Shown: positions 1 through 12,300 of the stretch, one piece after another
Position numbering within the stretch: position 1 is the stretch's first letter
Layout of the letters: each line of letters begins with the position of its first letter
Source of the DNA: Cymodocea nodosa
Lineage: Eukaryota; Streptophyta; Magnoliopsida; Alismatales; Cymodoceaceae
Reading direction: 5' to 3'
Assembly (NCBI GenBank): GCA_036874045.1
Contig: JAZBRI010000011.1
Location: 13,596,001 to 13,660,000, forward strand
DNA: 64,000 nt
The notes under the pieces: generated by a model
Told to the model about the DNA's origin: nothing
What the model saw: only the letters and a program-made list of their open reading frames with translations
The model's database searches: none
Position numbers and translations under genes: made by a program

Positions 1-85
1 TGTATATTAACTATTTGAACATAGCATATCACAAACAATTACTTTTCAAAAGTGTTAACTAATATCCAATATATAAATAGTACGT

Positions 86-985
86 TTGGGGTGCAATATT
101 ACGTTTGGGGTGGTGGTGTTGACCAAGAAATCCTTTGGCAACCCATACAGCATGGAGGAGCTCATGAGTTTCCTAGGGAGGAAGAATCTGGTCCCCATAT
201 TCTTCAATTTGGACGTCGACAACTGCATCGCCAGGGATATGGTGGAGATGAGGGGAGAGCCATGGGAGAAGCATGGGGGTGAGTTGTGGATGCTTTACGA
301 TGGCTTGGAGAAGGAATGGAAGGAAATAGTGGATGGGTTGATGCAGATGGATGATTGGAAACTCGAGGCGTGCGACAGGAATTGGAGGGACTGTATCTTG
401 AACGTGGTGATACTTCTGGCCACGAGGTTGGGAAGGAGGAGTGCGGTGGATAAAATGAACAGATGGAGAGAAAGGGTCGAGAAGGAGGAGTTCCCTTTTC
501 CTCGAAACGAGAATTTTGTGGGAAGGAAGAAGGAACTCACAAAGCTAGAGCTCATCCTGTTCGGCGACGTTTGTGGAGATGGTGAAAAGGAGTTGTTCGA
601 GTTCAGACCCAAACCCAGACGGAAGAATCTAGTGATTCGACCCTATGAAAATGGTAGGGCTGACGACGACAGCGGCGGTAGAGGAAAAGAGTTGATAATC
701 TGGAAGGAATCGAAGAGGGAGATCGAGATGCAGAACATTGATATTCCTCAATGGTATTTTCATCGCCAAAGATCCAATGGTAATTGTAGGCACAACAAGA
801 AGGGGAGATGGACCAAGTCTCCATACGGGAAGGGCGTTGCCTACGTTTCTGGCATGGTCGGCATCGACAAGACGGAGTTGGCGTTGGAGTACGCTCACAA
901 GTTCTGTCAGAGATACAAGATGGTGTTGTGGATCGGAGGAGAGGATTTCGATGATTTCAAAATGGGGTGGGTTGGAAATGGGTGA
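86..985 (+). pseudogene. Truncated TIR-NBS-TPR (XTNX-type) resistance-like gene relic
   Basis: One open frame matches the middle of plant XTNX proteins (TIR-NBS-TPR class). It starts inside the TIR domain ('FGVVVLTKKSFGNPY'), runs through 'KKNLVPIFFNLD' and 'NWRDCILNVVILLATRLG', the linker 'FPFPRNENFVGRKKEL', and reaches the P-loop and 'RYKMVLWIGGE'. Homology stops at about position 945, and the frame then ends in unrelated residues and a stop, so the rest of the NBS and the whole TPR region are missing. The first half of the TIR domain is also absent; the DNA upstream of position 86 does not encode it. The P-loop reads 'GMVGIDKT' where a GxGKT core is expected, a one-base Gly-to-Asp change in the nucleotide-binding loop. 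I infer a dead fragment rather than a small functional gene. The frame itself is intact, so recent truncation or expression as a short protein cannot be excluded. Confidence 0.8.
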
Positions 986-2869
986 AAATTTTTTCTTTTA
1001 TACTTGAGAAAGTTTTTTAACTTTCCCAAGTTTCCAAGTCAACACAAACAGTATAAAAATTTTCTAAACTTTCATTTCTTTCCTTTTTAGAGTTTCCTAA
1101 CAATCACAAACCCTTCCTAAAGGAAAAAGAGGAAAGAGTTCAAGACACATGTGTGTTATTGATATCAAAGTAATTGAACTTGCCATAGCCCAATGTACCA
1201 ACATTTTTGAGCCTTTTTACCCCTTCAAAATTTCCCTCTCACAGGTACGTGTGATTTTAACTTGTTAAAGAGCAAGAAAGAAAGTTTCTTGAATTGATAA
1301 GAATCATCCATAAAACCTTGATAATTAATTGTCTTTTGTTAGTTCAAATCATTTAGTTATTTGTACCCTATCTTAAACAATATTCTTTGGTGTAAAACAA
1401 CCTGTACCTTTTCAACTTGATAATAAGATTTGAATTTTGATGACTTAAGGTCAATTCAAATACTTAAAATTTCTTGATAAATGAGATGGTAAACTTGTTC
1501 TTCTCAGGAATAGAGAACAATCACAGGAATTGTGGGTTAAACCACTCAACACCTATATGATTGAGAGAGGATTTTCTTTTCATTTTTTATCACAATAATT
1601 GATAATATGTATTTATGATACACAAGGTAGATGAAAATGAGATGGAAGACTGTAACGAATCGTTCTCACTGAATTATTTTCTAAGTTCACAAAAAGAAAA
1701 ATTGACTTTCGTCATTACATGGAAAGTACAAAAGAAAGGAACAAGAATAAGACGAAAGAACAAATCAAACCATTTCTTTACTAATGCATAAATGAAGTTA
1801 AGTCAGACTTGTAATTTATTAATAACATCTTGTATGTCACATTAACAAAAATCCATCGAAATACCATAAACGTGCGTATTTTTATTTACATGATCACTAT
1901 ATTATTGGGAAAAATCAATAATCTCAATCTTCCTTCCAGTCAAAGATTGTTCTCCAATCTAAAAAACCAGCGCATAAATTTGAAAGCCTATGCCAAAGAA
2001 GGTATACAACTTACACGACAGCATAATTGATCATCTTTAAATGCAAATGTAATGAGAGCTAATGAATGGTAAATTTGTTGTTTTGTATGTGATAATGCTT
2101 TCAATTGTATGGCAAGTATTCATTGATGCTGATGGACAACAATGAAACCAACAGCCTATTGTTAAAAAAAACATTCGTATGCAAGCTTGTGGAATTTGGC
2201 AATAGAATTCTTTTCTATGGACCCATAGACTACATATAAGCTATTTATTTTTAAACATGCAGCCTTCATATGTCAACGTGTACCTTAAATATTAACTCTC
2301 TCTATATATAGTTTATGTTACCAAATATGTTTGCGACGAAAACATAGACATATTTATGTTATTTTTATTTGCTAAAACTACATATTTTTTAACAAATTTT
2401 TTTTTCTATTCTTGAGACATCAGATGATCTCAAATTTCTACAACCAATGAATATGATTTGATCAAATTTCTAACTGTTTTGCCTAAAGTTATTGCCAAGT
2501 GGAAGGAGTCATGAATTGGTTCGTAAGTTTTTTAATTAACAACGAAACTACATTGGAACCAACATCATTTACACGTACGTAACTCCTGACATGTTATTAA
2601 ATTAAGTTTGAATGAAAACAAGAAAATAAATATAATAAACTAATTGTTACTTCATGCTAATATATTAAACCAATGATAATGAAATATTAACAAAGCTCTT
2701 TAAATATTTTAAAAAAGTAAGGTAAAAAACATTATCATTGAAAAAGAAAATTCCAGAAGTTTTTTTTTTTGGAAAGTAAAAAAAAAAAAAAAAAATGCAG
2801 ATGTCACTCGCGAAAGAAACATATATGTCGTAAAAAGGCCGATTGTCGACGGCCGCGTCGTGAGAAGAT
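986..2869. other. Intergenic, no gene seen
   Basis: AT-rich sequence between the XTNX relic and the RBR gene with no frame that looks coding. It ends in a T-run followed by an A-run (about 2759-2795) that could pair as a hairpin, about 75 bases before the RBR start codon. The RBR promoter must lie near here, but no clear TATA element was found. Confidence 0.5.
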
Positions 2870-4788
2870 ATGACTCCTCGTCTTCTTGGGTTTCTACGGC
2901 GGCGGAAGAGCAGCAGATCGGCCACTAATGGCGCCGCCTCCTCCAACCGCACACCACACAGCCCACCAGGTCGAGAGAGCTCCTCCGGCCAAATACCAGG
3001 AACGGACGACATTCATCCTCTTCCTCCGTCCTTCTCTTCCTCCTCATCGTATCAGACAACTCCTTCTTCGTCGTCGCAAATGGCCATGGTCTGCAGCACC
3101 TGCAAGATGAGGAGAAGAAACGCCGGAAGCTCTTTCCTGAACATGTTGGGATGCTCCCACGTCATATGCCTCCGCTGCTTCAAGAAGGTGCGGGCCACGG
3201 TCGAACACCACGACGCGGACGAGGAGGGCACCGCCTGGCCTTGCCCTGTCACCGACTGCGTCGAAGGGTTCTTTCTCTCGGACGCCAGCAACGACACCAA
3301 CGACACCATCGCCGTCGTCTTGGGGGAAGAGGAGGAGGAGGAAGAGGGGGACGACGGTCGCAACTGCAGCTTCTACTGCAGCATCTGCATGGAGTCCAGG
3401 CCTCTGGATGAGGGCTTCATGGACATCAAGGGCTGCTCGCACGTCTTCTGCTCGGAGTGTATTGCCCAGTACGTGGCGGCCAAGGTCGAGGACAACGCCG
3501 TGCCCGTCGGCTGCCCCGACACGTCCTGCTCCGACGGGGTCTTGGAGCCGGAAGCCTGCCGTCCGATTCTCGACCCGCAGGTACGTAGCATTTACACAAA
3601 CACATACAAACATACGAGAACAAGAGTGTGTTTAAGGTTTGGCGGTCGTATTTTGGAAGGTGTACCTCCGGTGGGGGGCGGTGCTGTGCGAGGCCTCGAT
3701 CGAGGGCTCGACGAAGGTCTACTGCCCCTACAGTGACTGCTCGGCATTGCTGGTGAACGACGGGAAGGTGGCGGACATTCCGTGTCCGCACTGCCGGAGG
3801 ATGCTGTGCGGCAAGTGTAAGGTGCCATGGCACAAGGGCTTGACCTGCAAGGAGTTCCAGGAGGTCGGAAACGGCCACGGGGAGGCGGAGGACCTGATGG
3901 TGATGAGGATGGCGAAGGAGAGTAGGTGGCGGAGGTGCCCTAAATGTGGCTTCTTCGTGGAAAGGGTGTCTGGTTGCGTCCTCATCAAGTGCAGGTAATC
4001 GGCAGCCGCATTAACATAAGCAACAGTTAATCAAATACATTTAACTTTAAATCAATTAACGATGAGAACGTATTTTAAATTGTGGATAAAAACATCTACA
4101 ATATTTTTAACTCTATAACCTCATTCAGTGCCAACTTAATTGTTTCTGTTTTGTGACAATCACACTCCCCTAAGGAAAACCTAGGCAAGAAGAATAAACT
4201 TGTAGATGACTGGACCAGTTAACAACTTGGTATCCCGGAGTATTACTCCAAACAACCACTCTCAGGTTTTTCTTCGTACATGTGCTTTGTTGGTTCAAAT
4301 ATGAATATGTGATCATGTACATTTATATACACTAATAAGCAAAACAACCAGTTGATTGTTGGTTACCTCTTTTTTGGGGTAATTAATTCATTCCACGTGT
4401 ATCAGAGAAAGATGTAGAGCAGCAATGGGGTGGTTGCCGCAACGCCTTGTACAACATCCATCCTTCCTCGTTTTAGAGAAAATTTAGTTTGGTACCGACT
4501 ATTCTTTTCTTTTCTTTTCTTTTTTATACATATATTTAAGGTAAAAATTTCATCCAAAATTTTTTTTGTTTTTTGTTTTTAACAGTGATATTTTTTGAGA
4601 TTGAAACACGAAAATTCCTACCTTTACAATGGAATAAAAGATAAGCCATGCAATCTCATCCTTCTTTCGGTACGGTATTTTTTAATCATTTTTGCAGGTG
4701 CAAGCACTGTTTTTGCTATCGTTGTGGAACAGCTATGAAGGATAAGAAGCATTACTGCAGTAAATGCCATGTCACATGGGACACTTGA
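2870..4788 (+). CDS. RBR-type (RING-IBR-RING2) E3 ubiquitin ligase with an extra N-terminal RING-like domain
   Basis: Exons 2870-3580, 3660-3994 and 4698-4788 join in frame to give 378 residues; introns of 79 and 703 bases have GT-AG ends. RING1 spans about residues 170-220 (CSIC, 'GCSHVFCSEC', CPDTSC). The IBR spans about 259-300 (CPYSDC, CPHC, CGKC, H, C). RING2 spans about 330-372 (CPKC, 'SGCVLIKCRCKHCFCYRCG'). RBR ligases accept ubiquitin from an E2 as a thioester on a RING2 cysteine; by family position this is Cys343 in 'SGC'. A second RING-like cysteine set lies at residues 75-130 (CSTC, 'GCSHVICLRC', CPVTDC) and resembles RING1 in spacing and sequence. An acidic run (about 153-162) separates the two, and residues 1-70 are Ser/Pro-rich. 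The first ATG was chosen as start; Met71 is an alternative. Exon 1 is very GC-rich and exon 3 is not. Substrates cannot be inferred. Confidence 0.88.
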
Positions 4789-5404
4789 TTCCAAACTCCC
4801 TGCGGTGGTACCGTAGTAGAAACGGTTCAAATATCCTCCAGTTTCCGTTGTCTTCTGCTCTGCGTTTACTCCTTTACAGCCTTCCTTTTCTGTCATCTGA
4901 GTTAACAAGTGATGTTTTTTTTTTTTTTTTAAAAAAAATGGCTACAGGTTTCGAATTTTGATTTTTAAAAAAATCCATCTTGATGCACGATTTTATGTAA
5001 TTAAGCATGTAATGTTAAACATCTGAAATTTATGGGAAACTTCTCCTCAGAAATACTAATGTGCATGTGTGAAGTCAATGGAAGTTTCCACCCAAAATCG
5101 TTGCAATTTGCAACGTCAATAAGAAATTAGGCTTACAAGGGAAAGCTATTATAAATGGCATGGACCACAAATGATTATCATCTTTGAAGGGCTTGAGGAC
5201 AATTAATCTAAAATGAACACTCACTTTGGGGCTATTTCGTTAGTGGAAAGATTTTTTTATTTTAGGTATTTTAAGATATCTGATGTTTGTAATATGTAGA
5301 GGAGATTATTATAAAATAATAGAAGAAAAACACACAATGTTAGTACTAAAGAAAATTGAATGTAAATTCCAAAAATATAAGAATGATTTCGATTGTCAAG
5401 TTAC
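4789..5404. other. 3' flank of the RBR gene, no gene seen
   Basis: Presumed 3' UTR and intergenic DNA, AT-rich, with a T-run next to an A-run at about 4915-4938. No coding frame or recognisable repeat was found before the tandem duplication begins. Confidence 0.4.
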
Positions 5405-6345
5405 AACTTGAAGCATGCAAAACTCATCACAAAAATGGAAAGAAGAACCATAATAGAAGCCGAAGCCCAACAAAATGTTGCGCCAGTAGATGAGCTCGTC
5501 AATCTTCAGCACATGAAAATAATTAGTGCGAGCTTTCCAACAAAGAAACCAAAGGCAAAGAAGAAAAAAAAACTCAAAGCCTATTCCACATTAGATCAAC
5601 CGTCTTTTAAACTTAGCTCACCAAAGTCTTCATGAGTCAACCAGATAAACAGGTCAGGTTGGAGATTCGACCCATAAATGTTTCGGGGCTAACTGCTGGG
5701 TAAAATAACTAGAATCAGATTGAAAATGATTAACCTAAATCCAGAATATGAACCTAGATTGAAAATGATGAACAGCTCAGACCGAATAGATTAATCCAAT
5801 CCATAGACAACCTTATTCAGAAGGATATGAACCTCAGTTGACTGCCCTAATATTATGTGCCTTAAATAATTATTAGGCAAAATTTGGTTATCAATGACTA
5901 TAATAGAACTTGAAGTATCCCAAAAATGGAAAGAAGAACCATAATAGAAGCCGAAGCCCAACAAAATGTTGCGCCAGTAGATAGCTCGTCAATCTTCAGC
6001 ACATGAAAATAATTAGTGCGAGCTTTCCAACAAAGAAACCAAAGGCAAAGAAGAAAAAAAAACTCAGCCTATTCCACATTAGATCAACCGTCTTTTAAAC
6101 TTAGCTCACCAAAGTCTTCATGAGTCAACCAGATAAAAAGGTCAGGTTGGAGATTCGACCCATAAATGTTTCGGGGCTAACTGCTGGGTAAAATAACTAG
6201 AATCAGATTGAAAATGATTAACCTAAATCCAAAATGAACAGGTCAGACCAAATAGATTAATCCAATCCATAGACAACCTTATTCAGAAGGATATGAACCT
6301 CAGTTGACTGCCCTAATATTATGTGCCTTAAATAATTATTAGACC
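5405..6345. repeat. Tandem direct duplication of about 490 bp abutting the GCS1 stop codon
   Basis: Copy 1 is about 5405-5905 and copy 2 about 5907-6345. The offset of the best matched part (5430 against 5921) is 491 bases. The copies are nearly identical apart from small gaps: copy 2 lacks one G in 'gatgagctc', lacks AA in 'actcaaagcc', and lacks a short stretch near 5745-5775 that is itself partly repeated in copy 1. The few differences suggest a recent event. On the minus strand the duplication starts about 10 bases after the GCS1 stop codon at 6355, so it probably lies in, or doubles, the GCS1 3' UTR. The 80-codon plus-strand frame in copy 1 (5393-5635) is lysine-rich and is broken by the indel in copy 2, so I do not regard it as a gene. 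Confidence 0.9.
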
Positions 6346-6354
6346 AAAATTTGA

Positions 6355-9300
6355 CTATAATTTCGGATAAGATTCTGACATGATCAGAACAACAAGTGCA
6401 GTCCAACCAGTGAAGGGATGAGCTCTTTGTCCCTTGCCTTGATCGTCTTGATTGTATTGCTCCCATAGAAAGCCGGTTTCGTGATAGTTGCGAACAATAT
6501 TCCTGATGGAAGTTAGAGGAATAGATGACACAATTTAAGCATATATTTATAATGGCAGACAATAAGTGATAGCAATTTGAAACAAACTAAATCAATTTTG
6601 AAAACCTTATGATGTTTCCTCTAAGCTCTTCATAAATATTTGCTGCCCTGCTCTTGTATGGTCCATTTTCTGTTGAACATTGGAAAATATTAGTATTAAT
6701 AAAAAAAATCCTCAAATAAGACAATAACCACTGCCTCTGTTTCACTAGCCTTTGGAATAGTGATGGAGTGCTGAAAGTATCATATAATTCATGTTAATCC
6801 AAATTGGGCCTCTCCAGTATGGGGGGTCATGCTCAGTGTTGCGTTTCATGTATAAGGAGCTGTATCAAAGAACATACATGACGGTCAGAACCTCATAACA
6901 CTTGCAGAAGTTGAAGGAAGCTCTTATTTTGAAGTGATTCAAATCCACGCTGTAACAAACCATACAGAAGAAATTTATCCAAGGACTGTGAAACGGAAAA
7001 ACAAAATAAGACACCGATAAGGGTACCTGGCCATCTTAGGCCTTTTTTCATGCCATACAAACATCTTCAGTAATATTGTCAAACACTATATTAATAAAGA
7101 AAACTTTCCATTTAATTAACTACCCAACAACAGCTTCAGAAACGACAAAAAGCTTAAGTTTGGTTCTCTTATATTGGCCCATCATTAAATATTTCTTATC
7201 AAAACCCGAGAATTCTCTTTAATTATGAAGAAACATCAGCTAAAAAGATGATCTGCTAATCATATCAGAATTAAGACTGGTTGGTTCAATAATGAACTAA
7301 TACAACAAACACTACAATCTCTAACTCGCTATCACCATAGATAACTACACAGTCTTAAGAAAAGTAAAAAGTGTTGCCAAGTGTTATAAATGTCATGATC
7401 CAATCTCAAGGCTTTCTTGGCCCAACTCACGACCTATGATCATAACTTATGGACTGGTCAATCACTAGAAACTTCTTTTCCTACCATAGAAAAACGCATA
7501 AGCTGTAAGGTGCTTGTAACATCATCTTATGACTATCACACGTACTGCATTTTACTAAATGTAGGACTAAATTCATCACTGGGGCTCACACTAAATGCTG
7601 TTACAACTTAATCCTAAGCCTTTTTGTGATGTCTTTAGCATTTGTGACATGAGACAATAGTATTTGTAATATGAGACAATGATATCTCTCATCTTTGATT
7701 GATGTGACTGACCCCCTAATAGAATTATGATACAGATTGTTGTTATCGTTGCTGTTGTTGTAGTAGCATCTCTCATCTCTGATGTCTTAAGCATTTGTGA
7801 TTTGAGTATACAATATCTATGATATATCTTTAATATTTATGATCAGATTCTAACATGCGTGATAAAGTCTTTGATTCCTATCATACATCTGCATCATGAC
7901 ACCCTATTATGCAGGACTGATAGTGCACGAGTCTTGATGGCAGACTTTGATCAGAAGGAATTACTTGATGCTGGATATTTGCTTAAGCCACTGTGCCCAA
8001 TTTCATTGGCTTTTTATAGTCAGTTTCTACAAGGATATCTGTTACCAGTGAATAGGTGATAGATGGATTACATAGCCATGACTTGAAGTTAGAAGTATCT
8101 AACGACTTTAATTATTTTTCTACAGTAGGGAAAAAGAGGCCTTTGATGATTGACTATGGACCATGAACTGGAGATCAGGCCATGAAAACCTTGGGATCAG
8201 TTCATGCCAATATTTTTAGAATCTGACTGTAAACTCCACTATATGTACAAGATCGTTTGCAATTGAGTTTCTGATCTATTCAATAGTTAGAAAGGCAACT
8301 GCAGCCTTTGCGAAGACATGCTGTGCACCCCTAAAAATTAGCTATTAACAAATGCAAAATGTCCAACAAGAGAGAATCTCTACAAGTTTCCCCTATGGGG
8401 TGCTATATACTGGATTGATTTCTTATGCAAAGCTCTCCTAGCTAACCATTAACAATTGCAAAAAAACTGCGGAATTCATAATTATACATTGCAAAAGTAT
8501 AGTGAAAACAATAAAAATATAAATAAGAGAAATGGACAATAAAGCATACATATATATATTTATAGATCAAAAGGGCATTAAGTATGACACATCAAATATT
8601 CACAAAGTCCTTGGCATAAAAAAGAAAAATAAAATACTGGACATATAGTGCAAAAAAAACTAAAAACTGCTTCGCTATAAAAAGCACACGGCATGAAAAT
8701 CTTCTGACAACATTAACTAAACATCAATGGAAAGAAACACAACACCGAACATATACACTGCACATATAGTGCAAGAAAAACTAAAAACGTTTTCACTCTA
8801 AAAAGCACAAAGCGAGAAAATCTTCTGATGACATTAACTAAACATCAAAAGAAACACCACGATGAACTCTTAGAACAGAGACAAATGGAAACAGAATGTA
8901 GCACGTTGGTATAAGAGAAGCATGAAAGCAACAAGAGCATAGAACTCAAAACATGCAACCACACATGCACACACGCGTGCATACATAAGCATCCTTCTCT
9001 ATCCACAGCGACTTGAGAATAAGACTGCTAAGAACATGAATACCATAAGCATCCTTCTCTATCAATCAATATATGTAGTTTGTACATAAGTATGGATACT
9101 CCAACACATATAAGGCATTTTTACAATTTCATAACCAAGAATTCATAACTACAGATACATAAAATTAAAATATTGTACCATCTTCAAACGTCAACAAATG
9201 ATGGACAGAAAAGATTGATCAATTATCTTCTGCAGCTACTTACTTATCTACAAGTGGCACATATAAGAAATCAATTCACCTTGTTTTGGAAAGTGAGCGT

Positions 9301-12300
9301 AGCCCATAATCTGTCCATAAGACTGAACGGTTAGATATGAGATCCAATTGTTTCTCAAGAATCCATGATTCCTGAATAATGTAAAAGACAGAATAATTTA
9401 ATAAAGTTGGAGAAATATCTACTTACAATTCAACAAGAAATAACCATGAAGTTCATGATGAACAAAACACCCCAAATCCCTCGCAAATGTTTCTCAGTTA
9501 TTTTTCTTTAATATGACTATAAAACTTACAGGTGGAATTTTACCCATCATGAATGGGAAGAGGCTGACATAGCCAATATGAGGAACTAAAGATAGTCGAG
9601 GCTTTTTCAACACCTCCCGGAGAAGCTCACGCTTGATGTTTTCATTTTCTCTCACATTATACCAAGTCAAGCGTACCTATAATAATTATGCAATGAATAT
9701 ATCAGGAAAGTTTAACAATCCAGAAATGATATGGTTAGTAGCTTGACAAATCCTCCTGAAACTTTGTAGTATGAAGGTGCAATTGATTATTTCAAAATTT
9801 ATTTGTCTAGTAGCACATGCTATACAACAAATTCCCTCACCTTTTCTGTGTGCTTGCCAAAATCAAAATAAGCTCCAGACCTGTTGTCCAAGTGCATCTA
9901 CAGGAAAGAATAAAAATTAAAATTGCAATAACAATGACAAATGAAAGGGAAAATAAGCATGATGATGATGCTGATGATGGAAATTCACTGCTCTATCAAC
10001 CAAAGAATAGTAACAAAATAGAAGAAAGAAAGAAATTTTATTTCATCTTTCTAGATCACAACCATCATGTTACAATCGTATATCTGCATTAAAACTTGCT
10101 GTTGATTTTATTTTACTAACAACTCAGTTTTTGGAAGGTATTCCTACGCAACTTGTCCCTCTTAGGGATACACTTAGTTAAAACTTGGGTGTGATGAAAA
10201 AGGGACAAAAGGGAAGCATTGCACACCTCAAGCTTGGTGTTTCTAAGCTAGGGACTTTGGCACCAATGTCTGGATGCAACTGAAAATTGCAACGATTCCC
10301 ACACTTTATGATGAACATGGGTAAGGAAATTAATTAAAAGCACTAAAATTAGGCTAGCATCATGGAATATGCAACTTTAATAGGCAAGTGTATGAAGATA
10401 ATTGCCAGAATGATAAAATAAATTAACATAATGGCTAGAAGAAATGAAATCAGAATAATGATAGATCAAAATCTAAGAAATAAATTTATTGAGGTATAAA
10501 ATAATATATCATAAAATTATAGTGATTAGGTTTGTAATAGATAAGTAAATAGTTAATATTGTTAGCGCATATCCATTATAAATCAAGTAGATTTAGAAGA
10601 AAATCTTAAACAATAAATTTACAAAAATATGGATAATGTATTGTGGGAGTTACCGGTTAAAGAATAACTTTTTATAGCATGTGATTTAAGTGGCAGATAT
10701 AAGAACCATGATGTATTTGAATATGGTAATAGAAATGAATGAAACTCAATTCTAGATTTTACTTTAGCATCTAACTTTTTAATAGAAAATAAATATTTTG
10801 AGAATAGACAGAAACATTGAATCACATTTCAAAGTTGATTAAATGCTAGTCAGCTATATTTTTCTTCATTAGAAAAATAATTAAGAATGTGCAATAAAAA
10901 GAGAGCTTGGCTACAAAATATAGGTTGTCAACGTTAGATGTTAGAATCAAATGTTAAATAAAAAACAAAAATACAAAAACCAAGAACCAGTTGACGGACT
11001 CCACAATGTGAAAACAAATGATTTTAAAAGGCAAGATGCTAAAAGAAGAAAACTAGATGAAGTAAATCAACTTTAAAATGAAATGAACACCCATCTTAAA
11101 AAGGATGCTAAAGAATTTTTAAGAGAATCTAAAGGAATAAGACCATTATATAAAAAAATTCGTAGTGTAATGAAGACATACAAAATAATAAAAGAAAAAA
11201 TGTTACATACAATCCATCATAAATGTAAAAATAGTGAAAATTTTGAAAAGCATATGTTGATAAAAAATAATGCCAAGAAAATGGTTGGTAAAGTTCAGCA
11301 TGTAGTTTATAATGAGTTATATGATAGTTTGTATACAAAACTAGGGTAAATGACAATTATAAATAGGTATAGACAATAGAAAAGAGAATTAGAGATTTAA
11401 GTGTATTAATGATGAATATGATAAAATCTTAGTAGAAGATTTGTTAGAATAAATGGATCCTTAAATAGATCCTAGTTGGATTACTTATAGGTTAATTAAT
11501 AAGTTACTTGTCAGTCAAGCTTGTTTAGTCTTACAAATAAAAGGTTGTACTCTATTATTGTGTATAATATCTTCCACCCTTTGTTTCCATATGATATCAA
11601 AGCCTAGATTCTGAGATAAAGAAAAGAAAGAGAGAAAAAGGGAGAAGGGAACCCCTTGCCACCTTCTAGAATGACATTAATCTATCTCCAAAACAAACAT
11701 GTTTAATTCATGCCTTTGGTCACCAACGGATCACCAGTGACTAGATTTTGTGCCCTGGAGCTGAGCCAGTACCTTGGGGGTAGACCTTAGAAGCCAGATT
11801 TCGTGCTTTTTGTTGGGCACGGAGAGAATTGGTGAAAGAAGAAAGAGGGCTGGGACAATGCACCTGGAACATGAAGCTCTCGTCATGAAACGTCATAAGG
11901 GGGATAGAAAGGAGGGGGAAGGGGGGGTGTTGTGGGGTGCTGTGTTGCCTGAGGGAAGCAGGACCTAATCGGTGATATGGTCAAGAGGATGGTATTAGCG
12001 AACTCATTTGTAGGATACCAAGAGGGTGGAAATGTTACGGAACCAGGAACTGTTGGTGGGGCAGGTTAGAGGCCTTGCTTCATAAAGAGGCCAGGGGTTC
12101 ATTGGGCAGGATCCTCCAGGCTTGGAACAAATCTCAACTAACACGTCATTATGAATGGACAGTGACTTCTCAGTTTCTGGCCACTGTGCTTCCTGTAGTG
12201 ATGGATGGGCATGGTCTGGGACAGATATTTATCATGGCTCAGGACAAACCGAGGCTAGTAGGGGAGCTCTCCACAGGTGAAGGATTAGTGGAGTGGAGCA

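Noticed and set aside
3044..3878. Several long frames on both strands over RBR exons 1 and 2
   Set aside because: High GC in these exons leaves other frames open; only the frame with RING/IBR cysteines is supported.
5393..5635. 80-codon lysine-rich plus-strand frame
   Set aside because: It lies in the tandem duplication, is broken by indels in the second copy, and is antisense to the GCS1 3' UTR.
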